Made by a program: the position numbers and the translations under genes
The notes under the pieces: generated by a model
Databases searched by the model: none
Seen by the model: the letters and a program-made list of their open reading frames with translations, nothing else
What the model was told of the DNA's origin: nothing
NCBI GenBank assembly: GCA_009602725.1
Contig: WELB01000167.1
Span: forward strand, 97,333-161,332
Direction of reading: 5' to 3'
DNA length: 64,000 nt
Origin: Spirogloea muscicola
Taxonomy: Eukaryota > Streptophyta > Zygnematophyceae > Spirogloeales > Spirogloeaceae
Shown here: in pieces, positions 1-10,403 of the stretch
Layout of the letters: every line of letters begins with the position of its first letter
Numbering within the stretch: the first letter of the stretch is position 1

Positions 1-194
1 GCCGCGTCCCTTCTTGCACTCCTCTGTGGTTCTTGACTGCACCACGTATTTGGCAGTAGCTTTGCTGCTGTTGTGGCTACCTTCCTGATGGCACCTCTGG
101 CATCCAATGTGGATACGCTACTTGATCACCCCATCTGTGCATTGGGCCCGCCACTTGGCTGGACATGCTCACAGACAACAGTCAAGAGGCTGAC

Positions 195-1116
195 CTCAAA
201 AAGGTTGTCTAGGAAGAAGTGAGTGAGGCAGCCAGCTGTGACCAGTAGGAAGCACTTGGCCACTGTGATCTTGTCCTGCAGTCCATGAATGCAGCAGCAT
301 CATCATGCTGCAGAGGCTCGGCACCAAAAGAAGCCGGGTCAGGACGTGCCTTTTCATACTGAGCCAGTGCCATAAGTGAGACAGCTACGACAACATAGAC
401 AAGCCGACAGCCTGCCAGCAAGTCAGCTGCACATATCACTGGGCACCCCTCTGTAAGCTGCAGTCATGTCAGCGTGTAGGCTGACCAGGGGGGAGACAGA
501 TGCAAATCTCAATTTGCTGTGAATTTGGTCTGCCGGCCTTGGGTGACGGTTCACTCAGGCGGCGCCTACAAGGTTAGCTAGGGCCTGCGAGGCGCCGAGG
601 ACGACAGCCGCTGGAGATGGGCTGGCTCACCCCGGACAACGAGGTGCTGTTGTTGGGCGATGGCAGGGTCAGCCAGCTGTAGAAGTAAGCCAGCGGTAGC
701 CCTAGAGGAGCGCTTGGGCCACGAGGAGTCGCGGATCAGCAGCTGAGCGCGAGTTGCAGCCCGACAGCACGATGTAGGCCAGCTTGTATGATGGCCGTCG
801 GCGGTGGCAGTGGGCATGTGCGTCCTGCAGCAGGCCAGGGGGGCTCGGGGCTGGGAGTCTGCGAGGAGGGGGGCGGCGGCTCACCCAGGAGCGCGACGTA
901 GCCGAGTGGGTGGTGGACGGCGGCCATGGCGAGGTCGCCGGCGCGCGGGGCGTCGCGCGCAGCGAGCCACTGGAGGAGGGAGCCCAGATCGGGGCCGAGC
1001 GTGGCGTTGGCGGCGAGCACGAGGCCGTGGCGCGGGGAGAAGGCGCCGCGCGAGGCATGCTGCAGCGCGGCGGCGCAGCCCAGCGAGTAGAGGAGGTGCG
1101 ACCCCGGGCCCGGCAT
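195..1116 (-). CDS. MPGPG-type conserved membrane-like protein, 5' exons only
   Basis: Three minus-strand exons join in phase: 1116-885, 701-631 and 275-195. Introns are bounded by GT..AG at 884/702, 630/276 and a GT at 194. The product starts MPGPGSHLLYSLG and contains ATLGPDLGSLLQW, HHPLGYVALLG, then LPLAYFYSWLT, and then LLVTAGCLTHFFLDNLFE. This order of blocks, including the HxFLDxLFE end, resembles a green-plant family of unknown function; the His/Asp motifs recall YdjM/DUF457-type membrane hydrolases, but that link is from memory and weak. Hydrophobic stretches suggest several membrane segments. Later exons were not resolved before the window edge. The short peptides in the other minus-strand frames here are intron read-through. 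The join is strongly supported by phase; the function is unknown. Confidence 0.6.
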
Positions 1117-1670
1117 GGCGCCCGCTGCCGGCCTGCCGCTGCCCAGGGGGCCGCGGCTCCCCCGACTTGGCCACTGCTGACAATGGCGCCGAGCAGCGGA
1201 AAGGGGGGAAGGCGCACATCTGGGGCTCGCGCGCTAGGTCGTTGGCGTCGCCGCCGCCGCCGCCACCCCTCCTAAACCCCTGTTGCCGGCGGCGCCCGCC
1301 ATGGGGTCTGCGGCGCGCCGGCCCCCTCCCGGCTTGTCCCTCGCTCCCGCCGCCGCCGCAGCTCCCACCGTCGCCATGCCGCCCGCCGACGCCGCCCTCG
1401 CCTCAGCCGCCCCGCTCCCCGTTGCCCCAACCGCCTCCTCACGGCGCCGCCAACGGAGTCGGAGCCCCGAATACCTTCTAGCGAAGCACCTTTGCGAGGC
1501 CGTCAGCGCGCCTCGTCCACGAATGTCGTCGAGACGGCAGCCCCCCGCCGCGCCTCTGCCTCCAGCTACGCCGCCGCATACCGTCGTCCTCGCCACCTCC
1601 TTACTCCACTTCATTTGCAAGCCGTCTCCGTCGCCGCCGCCGCCGCCATTCCCTCTCCTTTCGCCACCGC
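1117..1670. other. GC-rich intergenic stretch
   Basis: This lies upstream of the minus-strand MPGPG gene and ahead of the plus-strand LINE. It is rich in CCG and GCC and is open in several frames, but the peptides are Ala/Pro/Arg runs without domains. It could hold the promoter and 5'UTR of the left gene and the LINE 5' region. I see no defined promoter motif. Confidence 0.4.
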
Positions 1671-1821
1671 CTCCTCCTCCTCCTCCTCCCCCTCCACCAC
1701 CCCCTCCTCTTCTCCCTCCTCCTCCTCCTCCGCCTCCTCCTCCTCCTCCCCCACCTCCCCCACCTCCTCCTCCTCCTCTTCCTCCTCCTCCTCCTCCTCC
1801 TCCTCCTCCTCCTCCTCCTCN
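1671..1821 (+). repeat. CCT microsatellite ending in an ambiguous base
   Basis: About 150 bases of imperfect (CCT)n with CCC and CCA interruptions, ending at a single n at 1821. Every reading frame is open through it as poly-Pro, poly-Ser, poly-Gly or poly-Glu, so long open frames here are not evidence of genes. The lone n probably marks a collapsed or unsized gap. Confidence 0.9.
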
Positions 1822-1925
1822 GGCCCCATCGTCTCTGTCCAGGCCGCCCCTCCTCCCCTGCTCAGGAGCATAACGCGGAGGAGCATACATCGCCTCCCGC
1901 CCGAGAGACGCGTCGGGCACCCGCT

Positions 1926-4000
1926 ATGTCGACTCTGCCCTTGACTTGTGAAGGGCTGCCAGAGGTGAACCCACTCCCTCCAGCGGATACCATGTCTCCC
2001 GGGCATAATGCTGCTCCTGATGTTCCCGTGCGGGCGTCTCCTGCGACAGAGGGGCCACAATTGCTGCAACTCGCGACCGCCCCCTCTGCCGCCGCCTCCA
2101 CCAACGTCCCCTCCTCCGCCGCCGCCGCCTTCCCTGCCGTCCTCCATCCCGCCTCCCGAGCAGCCCCCTCCTCCGCCACCCTCGCCTCCGTTCTCCCCCT
2201 CGCCAACCCCTCCCCAACTGTCACCGCCGCTGTCCTTGCCGCCGTTGCCACAGCAGCTGCCCCCCCCGCCGCCGTCCCCGCCCTCGCCCCCGCCGCCGCA
2301 TTTCCCGCCGCCGCCGTCGCCGCCGCCCAGCCCCTCGTCGCCGCCGCCCATGTCGCCGCCCCTGCCACCGCCATCGGCGCCTACACCACCGCCACGCTCG
2401 CCGGCTCCACCGCCGTCGCCACCACCTCACTCGCCCGAATTACTGCTGTGCCAGCACTGCCAGACGACCTTCAACTCGTGGTCCGGCCAGGCCAACCACG
2501 AGCGAGCCTGCGCGAGCCGCAACAACCGGCGGAGCAGACGTTGAGCGCCGCGGCTGCGGGCGGCCGTCGGAGCAGACCAGGCAGGCCAGTCCCTCCTGCG
2601 CCAACCCCCTCCCACGCCTCAACACTGGCAGTGGTTGGCTGCCATCCACCGCCAGGCGGCCCTTTTGCTCCTCCGCCATGTTTCCCGCTGGGTGCGCCAG
2701 CACATTTGTTGCGCGCTCCGCCTGGCGATGCAGCAGATCCTGTCCGACCACCGGGACGAGGCGGCCTGGAAGCCCTTCATCCTGTTCGCCGGGCTGTTGC
2801 TCGGGCACACCCCTCACGAGGGCCGCCGGCAGGGCCTGCAGCCCCACTGGAGCGCGTCCAGTTGTTCGAGGGTGGGCACTGGGAGGAGCTCCTGGCGCGG
2901 CACGATGCAGCCGTGGCAGCTTTGGCAGCCAACTGCGGCGATGCATGGGCAGCGCCCGACAGGGCCACCAACGTCCGCCGGGCTCTACGTTTTGGTCACG
3001 CGGGCGAGCTGTCCAGGGCGGTCCAGGCCCTGGACGCCTTGGTGCTGGCGCCAACCAACGCAGCCACACGGGCGGCCCTGGAGTCCCTGCACCCTGAGGC
3101 TCGCTCCCCTCTGCCCCCGTGGCTGGCCACTTTCGCACCGCCGGAGGAGTTGGCCCTCGACACCGACGCTCTTCAGCAGGCTTTGCAGAGCAGCCGTCGC
3201 GCAGCCGCTGGAGGTCCTTCCCACATGCTCACCGAGCATCTTCGGGAGCTCTTCCTGGAGGGAGACCCAACCGACTTCCAGGCACTCCACCAGGTGTGCC
3301 AGCTCCTTGCTCGCGACCAGGTCCCGGCCAGCATTCGCGGCGTCATCTGCACCAGCACGCTGCTGGCCCTCAGCAAGGCCAATGGGGGGGTCAGGCCTAT
3401 TGCCGTTGGCAAAGTGCTCTACCACCTGGTGGGGCGCGCGCTATGGCAACAGCATGCGGGGCTGGCTCAGGCACACCTGGCGCCCCATCAGTTCAGCGCG
3501 GGGCTGCGGAGCGGCGGTGAGGCGGTCGTGCACGGCGTACGTGCCGCCCTGGACCTGAACCCCGGATGGATGGATGGCCTTGGCGGTAGATGTCCAGAAT
3601 TGCATTCAACAGCGCAGACCGGGATGTCATCGCAGAGGAGCTGCGGGCGGCTTTCCCCAGCCTCCTACCCTTCTTCAGGCTGGGCTACGGTCAGCCAAGC
3701 GACTTGCTGTGGCGGACAGGGAGCGGTGGGGTGGATGTCCTCCATTCCTCTACGGGCGCGCGCCAAGGGGATCCGCTGGCGGGGCTCTACTACGCGCTGG
3801 CCCACAACCGTGCGCTGCTGGCAACGGTCGCGGCTCACCCAGGCGTCCTCGTCCCCACATACGCGGATGACACCACGCTGGTGGGGCCGCCAGACGACGT
3901 CGTGGCAGCCTTCGCTACCCTCGAGGTGCAGCTGGGCGCGATCGGCTTGGGCACCCGTGCTGCTAATTGCAGTGCTTGGTGCCCTCAGGGCCTGCTGGAT
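1926..4000 (+). pseudogene. LINE-like non-LTR retrotransposon: zinc finger and reverse transcriptase, frameshifted
   Basis: The 5' part is Pro/Ala-rich low complexity. A C-x2-C-x12-H-x3-C finger is read at 2449-2511 in a different frame from the RT. The RT region then shows LSKANGGVRPIAVG (about 3390-3415), the motif A block AVDVQN (about 3580), TGARQGDPLA and an intact YADD at 3860-3871. Two small lesions separate these blocks: an ATGG duplication near 3567-3575 and one extra T near 3600. The motif set fits R2/CRE-type or other endonuclease-bearing LINEs rather than LTR elements. The sense copy stops near 4000 at SAWCPQGL, where it meets an opposite-strand LINE piece. It cannot make a full protein as it stands. 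Confidence 0.8.
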
Positions 4001-4002
4001 GG

Positions 4003-5190
4003 GAAATATTGAGGTGTTTTCCACGGCCACCTTGTAGCCGGCCTCCACGAAACACCCCCTGCATGCCATCTCGCAGGAGGTCGTGGGAACCGGTCCTCTC
4101 GCCCCCGTGCGCGCAACGGAGCATGTGCGCAGCCAGCTCCGCAGGGTCGGCGTGACGGGCACCGCAGTCGCACTGAGTGACGCCCACGAGGCAGGGAGGA
4201 AAGGAGGAGGCCCAAGAGCCGGTGGACCGCCGTCCGGAAGACCTCATTGGGCATGGTGAGCCCCGCGTATAGTGGGAGCGCCGATGACCACGCCGCCCCA
4301 AGGGAGGAGGCTGAGAGGAGCCGTGCACGCCCTCGAAGGTCAGGCGGAGGGAGAAGCTCCACCACCTGGTCAAAAGCCGCTTGCTCGACCAGCACCGTGT
4401 AGCGTGCCTGGGCACGCAGGTCAGGGGTGTGGGCGAGGTGGATGAAAGGCACGGCCAGCTCCGACATGTTGGGGTGGTCTGTCAGGAGCCCGTCACGGGC
4501 AGTGCGGAGGGCAGCCTGGAAGGGCAACTGGCCAACCTCCGCGTCAGCTGCCGCCCACTCCAGGGCGCGCTGGCCGTGAACGATGAACCTCTGGCACATG
4601 GGGGCTGCAACCTGAGCCCAGCTGCCCAGGTAGGCTGCCTCGCAGGCGCGGGCAACTGAGCGGCATCCCAAGCCGCCACGGCTGAGCGGCAGGCTAGCCT
4701 GTGGCAGCTCAGCTGGTGAGGTAAGGAACGCGGGGTGCTGAACGAGGGTGGCCGTGGACGCCAGAATGCCAGAGTCTAAAGCCGCATACGCGGCCTTCAC
4801 CGCCGATGAGGGAGGGAGGGTGCGGGCCAGGTAGAGTAGCCGCTGCGCAATGCACCGCATCAGCATAGCGGTCGCCAGCTGCATGTCCTGCAGCGTGTGA
4901 AGATGGTCCGCTGGCCGGAGGTGCTCCTGCAGAGCAGCTGCAGCCGCGCCTGCAGCTGCTCCACGACAAAGGCAGGTGCGCCTAGTGGGACGCCGAGGAG
5001 GGTGAGGCCCCCAGCTGGTGTCTGGCAGCCTAAGGGCAGGCGCAGGTGGGCTGGCAGGCCTCCGCCTTAATGTCCAGGCTTATCGCACTCAGCTGCACTT
5101 CGAGGGTGGCAAAGGCTGCCGCGACGTCCTTTGGCTTCCCAACCAGCGTGGTGTCCACAGCGTATGTTGGCATGAGGACAATGGACCGCG
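4003..5190 (-). pseudogene. LINE C-terminal half (RT end, zinc finger, endonuclease start), opposite strand
   Basis: Read from right to left, this starts with a degenerate RT catalytic block in which YADD has become YAVD (5153-5164). LTLLGVPLGAPAFVVEQLQ follows, then a long open stretch from 4884 with RGGLGCRSVARACEAAYLG, which is typical of LINE post-RT regions. Next is a C-x-C-x12-H-x3-C finger (CDCGARHADP..HMLRC) near 4100-4160, and then HDLLRDGMQ and EAGYKVAVENT, the likely start of a restriction-like endonuclease domain. At least two frameshifts are visible. It overlaps the plus-strand LINE piece in RT content, so it is a second copy. It ends abruptly near 4003, tail to tail with the plus copy. 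Confidence 0.75.
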
Positions 5191-5199
5191 ACCGTTGCC

Positions 5200-5640
5200 T
5201 GGAGCCAGAGAAGGGCTCGCCCATTGAGGCCAGAGGCAGCGGCGAGGGCTCGTCCAGCCCGCAGGTGCAGCGCGCGGGCCATAGACCTCTGCAGCGAGAC
5301 GGCCAAGCGCATGCGGTATGCCTGCGCTCGCGGGTACTGAACTTCAATTTGCATCGTCTCATGTTTTGTAGTGTAGTCCTTTTTGGGCACCTTTTTCCTT
5401 TGGCTTTGGACATTGTCCGTTCTTTTTGGGCTGGCTTTGCCAGCCCCTTTTCTCTATGTGCGAGCACTTTCTTCTGCTAACGACCCGGCTGCATGGAAGT
5501 CCACGGGCTCCCCGTGGAAGCGGCAGACAATGGTGTGACGGGAGTGCTGGTTGAGCAGCTCGAGCCACCGAGCGCCCAACGCCCCGTGCGTGTCAATGGC
5601 GAGCGGGAAGAAGTCTTCGCGTTAAGGCCATCTGAAACAG
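5200..5640 (-). pseudogene. Scrambled LINE C-terminal tail fragments
   Basis: Minus-strand reading from 5640 gives EDFFPLAIDTHGALG, WLELLNQHSRHTIV and HGEPVDF. A piece of LINE 3' untranslated tail follows in the opposite orientation, with hairpin GGGCTGGCTTTGCCAGCCC near 5430. The block YRMRLAVSLQRSMARALHL comes next, at about 5235-5330. Related copies at 21.4 kb and 53.8 kb carry these blocks in one orientation, so this locus is rearranged. The tail blocks lie upstream of the degenerate RT rather than after it. Confidence 0.6.
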
Positions 5641-5744
5641 TAAGAGAAGTGCAATGGTGGCCTGTATCTCAAGAGCCTGACATTGTGGCAAATGTGGAGG
5701 CAGGGTCTGAATCTGGCGATCGAGTGGAAGCAAGGACAAGAGGT

Positions 5745-6729
5745 TAAGATCTGGAGGAGACAGCTGCTACAGTGGGAGTATCTAGGACAGATGTTCGTGC
5801 TTTTGCTGCTGTAGTGTTACATGAGCCTCTTACAATGCAAGAGGCTGTGAGTAGCGATGCAGCACTCAAGTGGAAAGCAGCAGCAGAGGCAGAACCAGCT
5901 TCTATCAAGGAGATAAAAACTTGGAATTGGTAGAGTTACCTGTTGGCAGGAAAGCGATACCCAGCAAATGGGTGTTCAAGATCAAATTGAAGGGCGATGG
6001 GTCTGTAGATCAACACAAAGCACGCCTCGTGGCCAAAGGTTGTGCTCGGAAGGTAGGGATTGATTACAACGAGACATGTGCTCCAGTGGTTTAACAATTG
6101 TGCTGTCAGAAGTTTGCTGGCTATGGCAGCTATCCATTACTTAAAAGTAGAGCAGATGGACGTCACCACAGCGTTCTTGAGTGGCGATCTCGAGGAAGAC
6201 ATCTACATGCAACAGCCTGCAGGTTTGAAGTAAAAGGCAAGGAGAGTAAAGTGTGCGAGCTGAAGAAAGCGCTGTATGGGCTTGAACACGCCTGATATGC
6301 ACTGATTGATACTTTCAAGTGAACCAAGATATAAGAAGATCCGAGGTTGACCACAGTGTGTGTGAGAGGGAGAAACCTGCTGAAGTGCCTCTGGCACTGT
6401 ATGTTGATGTTCTGATTTTACTGGGAGACTCAGCTACTGAAGTGAAAAGAGTAAAGCAAGAGCTGAGTAAATTCAAGATAGGAGGATCTTGGGCCCTTGG
6501 AGTAATTTGTGGCTATCCAGGTCAAGAGAGATAGACGCAGGAGGATATTGACAGTGAGTTTGTCAAAGTACATAACTGAAGTCTTGGACAAAGTTGGTAT
6601 GCAAGATTGCAACCCTAACTCCACTCCACAGGATACAAAACAGACTTTGAGCAAATATCAGGGACCCAAGAGTAATCAAGACACACAACAGATGGCACAG
6701 TTGCCTTATAGAGAGGCAGTGGGATGTTA
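5745..6729 (+). pseudogene. Ty1/copia-type pol remnant (RT and connection region)
   Basis: Three-frame reading recovers copia RT blocks in order: EPLTMQEAVSSDAALKWKAA, then KAIPSKWVFKIKLKGDG, HKARLVAKG and [12 protein letters not shown]. These are followed by [44 protein letters not shown] (in place of the usual YVDD block) and ITEVLDKVGMQDCNP. Stops and frame changes occur between almost every block. No integrase, LTR or gag was found nearby, so it is an isolated fragment. Its codon use is visibly AT-richer than the gypsy sequence to its right. Confidence 0.85.
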
Positions 6730-7088
6730 AATGTACACAGCTGTGGCAGCACGTCCACTCATAGCAGCTGTACTGCTTGGGAGGCTTTGCTTCGCTGCAC
6801 ACGAGATTTGTACTCCTGTCGGCGGCGCTGCCTCGCTGTCAGCGCCTTCGCCCTGGAGCCGAACCCTTGTTGGCGCGCGCTGCTTTGCTGCAAGCGGCAT
6901 CGCCCTGGAGTTGTACTCCATCCAGCCGGCGCTGCTTCGCTGCAAGCGCAGCGCCCGGCAGTCAACGGGGTCCAGCTGTAACGTTCCTACTTACTGTGAG
7001 CATTAACCCAGGTGGGTACGCTGACCTAATTGGCACGTGGCCGACATGGCCTGGCCAGGCGGTCCCGCACGGGGACCTCGGTGGCGGT
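6730..7088. other. Spacer with imperfect GCTTCGCTGCAAGCG-like repeats
   Basis: Several diverged copies of a short CTGCTTCGCTGCAAGCG-like unit occur between 6783 and 6955. The stretch CCTGGCCTGGCCAGGC..GGACCTCGGTGGCG at about 7045-7085 recurs near 22045-22090. It is probably degenerate LTR or inter-element sequence. No gene is recognised. Confidence 0.4.
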
Positions 7089-7529
7089 GCTGTTAGCGTT
7101 ACATGACCGCTAGCCGCTATGATGGACAAGTGGGCCCGCCCAGGTGCGGGCAACTCCCGCCCGTCCTGGAATCACCCTCGCCAGGTTCCACCCTGCCAAG
7201 GGGGGGCCTTACGCCCGCCGCAAGGACAGGCCTTGGGGCGACCCGCTCACACCCCTGGAGGGGGGGTGGCACGGGGGAAGCACTACGAGCCTTGAGCCGA
7301 GACCCGACATCAGTTCGGACAGGCGAAGCCCAGGAGCAGCCTTGCCGCTGCTCGCCGTCGCAGCCGCCGCCGCAGCCTGCTGCGGGGCTCGCTGCGGGGA
7401 GTCCGTGGCTGCGCCCGTTGATGGCCAGTTGCTGGCTCGCGCCCAGGAGGTGGGGTCGCCGCCGGACGGCGGCGCCACAGGGCCTGTCTTCCGCAGCGCT
7501 ATGCGCTAGTGCTTTGCCGTGTAGTGGAT
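7089..7529 (+). mobile_element. LTR-A fragment, upstream of gag
   Basis: This matches the interior of LTR group A (compare 44191-44742 and 26620-27212), including GGCGACCCGCTCACACCCCT, the CAGGAGCAGCC..CCGC core and GTCTTCCGC. The first ~55 bases and the last ~90 bases with the primer-binding site are missing. The LTR passes directly into the gag leader at ATAAAGTGCTCGCCAGACG. Confidence 0.75.
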
Positions 7530-7680
7530 AAAGTGCTCGCCAGACGTTGGTCTGTTAGGCGGCTCAGCGGAAGCGCCGGGTGCGGAGCCATCTTCGCGCA
7601 GTGAGCCAGCAACGACCAACGCCAGATTGACCGACTGATCCTTGAGGACCACTTGCTGTCTTCGCTTCTCTTGAGACAGC

Positions 7681-8120
7681 ATGGTATCGCACACCTCCAG
7701 TGCGCGGCCGAGCCCTCCTCGGAAAGCAGAGCGATCGGCTGCTGAGGCAGCGGCTGCTGCAGGGCCAGCTGCTGCGGCAGTGGCTGCTGCGGAGCACGCC
7801 CAAGAGGGGCACGCCCACGAGGGGCACGCCCACGAGGGGCACGCCCAAGCGGGGCACGCCCGAGCGGGGCACGCCCAAGAGGGGCACGCCCACGAGGGGC
7901 ACTTCCACGAGGGGCACGCCCAAGCGGGGCACGCCCACGAGGGGCACGCCCACGAGGGGCACGCCCAAGCGGGGCACGCCCAAGTCGGGCACGCCCTCGA
8001 GGGGCACGCCCAAGAGGGGCACGTCGAGCCGGGAGCCGGAGGCCAGGAGGGCTTGTCGGCTGGGGACCTGCAACGCGTTGCACTCCTCATGCAGGATCTG
8101 GCAGCAGCCCAGCCTACCCT
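7681..8120 (+). pseudogene. Gypsy gag N-terminus with His-rich repeat expansion
   Basis: The frame opens MVSHTSSARPSPPRKAERSA. It matches the gag starts of the non-autonomous elements (MESHTSNARPSPPRK at about 23675 on the minus strand; MELHTFSARPSPPRW at about 34690 on the minus strand). A Lys/Gly-containing stretch in those copies is here replaced by fifteen pentapeptides of the form GHAHE/GHAQA. The frame then returns to the shared gag block QEGLSAGDLQRVALLMQDL. After about 8120 it runs into an LTR-A fragment, so the C-terminal gag is missing. The leader at 7530-7680 matches the rc of 24390-24520. Confidence 0.7.
7798..8022 (+). repeat. 15-bp minisatellite, 15 units, inside gag
   Basis: Fifteen head-to-tail units of GCCCACGAGGGGCAC and variants (GCCCAAGCGGGGCAC, GCCCAAGAGGGGCAC) follow each other without spacers. 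The unit length is a multiple of three, so the frame is kept and each unit encodes a five-residue His-rich motif. Confidence 0.95.
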
Positions 8121-8258
8121 GGATCTACCCGTTGAAGGGAGGATGTTTGGCCCGCCGCAAGGCGGGCTATGGGGCGACCCGCTCACACCCCTGGAGGGGG
8201 GGTGGCACGGGAAAGCACGAAGAGCTTTGGGGCTGAGGCTCGAGGGGAGTTCGACCCG
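8121..8258 (+). mobile_element. Internal LTR-A fragment
   Basis: About 135 bases match the middle of LTR-A (GGCCCGCCGCAAGG, GGGGCGACCCGCTCACACCC, GGTGGCACGGG). It separates the plus-strand gag from the 3' end of the minus-strand gypsy-1 element and marks an illegitimate junction for both. Confidence 0.7.
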
Positions 8259-9633
8259 ATGATGGCTCGAGCTGGGACACGTGGAAGATCTTGTGGAGTT
8301 TCAAGTATACCGGTGTATCCAGCTCATATGCGACCGGACCGATACGGCGCACTACACGAAAGGGTCCAACCCACTTTGGCAGCAATTTAGGCGTACCGAC
8401 TGCCCGCATGGAGAGGTGCTTTGTGCTCAAGAGCACTTCAGCACCCACGTCGAAGGATATATCTCGACGATGTCGATCAGCATACGCCTTTTGCCGTTGC
8501 TGGGCAATCTCCAAGCATTGCCTAGCCCTCGGCTGAGCTTCCAGGAGGTGACCGGTAAAGGTTGCTGCGGCCGGCTCTCGTTCCGGCCTCCCCACCTGTA
8601 AAGGTGTCCGAGGATGCTGACCGTAGTTAACGAATAAAGGGGTGTTCTTGGTGGACTCATAAAAGGCATTGTTCACAGCATATTCCGCTGGAGCAAGATA
8701 CTTATCCCAGTCGGTCTGGCTGGGGTTCACGAAATGCCGTAAGATGTCCTCCGACCCGATTCATCCTTTCGGTCTGACCATCTGTTTGAAGGTGGAATGC
8801 CGTGGGTAAGGATTGCTTAGTGCCAATAAGCCTGCGCACTTCACGCCAGAAGTTACCCGTGAAGCGAGGGTCGCGATCAGACACGATTCGCTCGGGCACT
8901 CCGTGCAGTTTCCATACACGGTCCACGAAGATATCAGCAAATTTCGGAGCGGACACTGTGGTGGTCGTAGGCGCAAAATGCACCATTTTACTTAGACGAT
9001 CCACAAACACGACAATGGCATCACAGCCGTTTCGCGTCTTGGGGAGTGTGATGAATTCCACACCGACGTCAGACCAGTTCCGCGGAGGAATCTCCAAAGG
9101 TTGGAGCAATCCAGCAGGCTTGTGAGAGCGTGCCTTACTACGCTGGCAGGTGGCGCAAGTCTTCACAAAAGACTGTACTTGGGCTTTCAAGCCGGGCCAC
9201 CAAAAGAGAAGCTGAATAGCTTTCTTTGTCTTCCCCATACCCAAATGACCACTATAGGGTGGCTCATGCATCTCCTGCATGATAGTACTTCGTAGGGCAT
9301 TGCAGTCAGGAACTACAATGGCGTCCCCTTGCCACCAAAAATCTTGGTCAGACACTAGTGTGCGTGTATTGTTTGCATCTGCAAACCATGGGTCGGTGCT
9401 ATACCCATCACGAATACGCACATATAGCTTAGAGAGGTTGGCGGTGGACTGCCGAGCAGCTCCACGAGTAGGCCGCACGTCTGCGGTCTGAGCCCCTGAT
9501 GCGTGCAAGACAGCAGCCACATCAGCCCCTACAATGTTGCGGCTCACCGGGTCCGCAACATTCATTTTCCAGGGCGGTACACCCACTGGAAACGGAATAT
9601 GGCCAATAACTCTGCCCACCTTGTTTGAAGCCT
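8259..9633 (-). pseudogene. Gypsy-1 integrase
   Basis: The N-terminal zinc-binding region has His residues in HEPPYSGHLG and Cys residues in CATCQRSK. The catalytic core has IVSDRDPRF and [10 protein letters not shown], supplying the second Asp and the Glu. The position of the first catalytic Asp reads VEFITLP, so Asp is replaced by Glu. A frameshift near 8740 precedes the C-terminal part (LAPAEYAVNNAF, GQHPRTPLQVGRPERE, HKIFHVSQLEPSS). Sequence then breaks into an LTR-A fragment before the chromodomain that related copies carry. Confidence 0.85.
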
Positions 9634-9635
9634 GC

Positions 9636-10403
9636 TCAAATGCTGTTGGTGTGAAAGTCGGTAAACGGGCAGTGATCCGTTACGACCGTAAAGTCAACAC
9701 CCTCGAGATAGCATCGCCACACACGTAGGGCGTGCTCAACAGCAAGGAGCTCTTGCTCCCCTGTAGTGTAGTTACGCTCTGCCGGACGAAGCAGGCGACT
9801 CTCAAATGCTACGGGGTGACCCTCCTGCAAGAGAACGGCACCAATACCGATCAATGAGGCGTCACATACTACTTCAAATGGCACGCCTTCTCGGGGCAAG
9901 GCCAAAACGGGTGGATTAAGCAGGACCCGTTGTATATCCTCGAATCCGTACTGGCACTCGGACGTCCACCCCCAGGACACGTCCTTACGAGTGAGCTTCG
10001 TAAGAGGAGATGCCATACTTCCGTATTTTGGCAGGAACTTACGGAAGTAATTCGCGAATCCCAAGAAGGATCGCAACTGTGGCACATTCCGTGGCACCGG
10101 CCAGTCCGTTACTACTGCAGTCTTTTTGGGGTCGACGCGAACCCCGTCATTGCCCACCACATGCCCTAAGTATGTCAGCTCGGGCTGGTCAAAGACACAC
10201 TTGGATTTCTTGGCATACAACTTATTCTCACGGAGCAACTGCAGCACTTGCCGCGGGTGCCGCACATGATCCTCAGGCGTTTCACTAAACACCAGTATGT
10301 CATCCAAGTAAACCAGTACGAAATCGTACAGTAGGGGGCCAAAGACCTTCGTCATTACAGCCTGAAATGTGGCAGGTGCATTGGTCAAGCCAAAGCTGAG
10401 CAC
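9636..10403 (-). pseudogene. Gypsy-1 RT thumb and RNase H
   Basis: The frame carries [13 protein letters not shown], the intact RT catalytic motif VLVYLDDILVF, LTYLGHVVG, LRSFLGFANYFRKF and an RNase H block (VVCDASLIGIGAVLLQ, ERNYTTGEQELLAV, VVTDHCP). It is fused in order to the upstream RT half but displaced by a one-base lesion near 10400. It is out of frame again with integrase near 9630. The catalytic residues seen here are conserved, so inactivation appears recent. Confidence 0.88.

Noticed and set aside
1234-2430. Long poly-Gly, poly-Glu, poly-Pro and poly-Ser open frames on both strands
   Set aside because: They are produced by the CCT and CCG tracts in every frame and have no domains or start context.
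3950-5200. Twin-primed LINE insertion with 5' inversion
   Set aside because: The inverted piece lies on the 3' side of the other piece and both contain the RT catalytic block, so they are two copies joined tail to tail.
7798-8022. Regular short repeats resembling a CRISPR array
   Set aside because: The 15-bp units are head to tail without spacers, lie in a gag frame and are in a eukaryotic genome.
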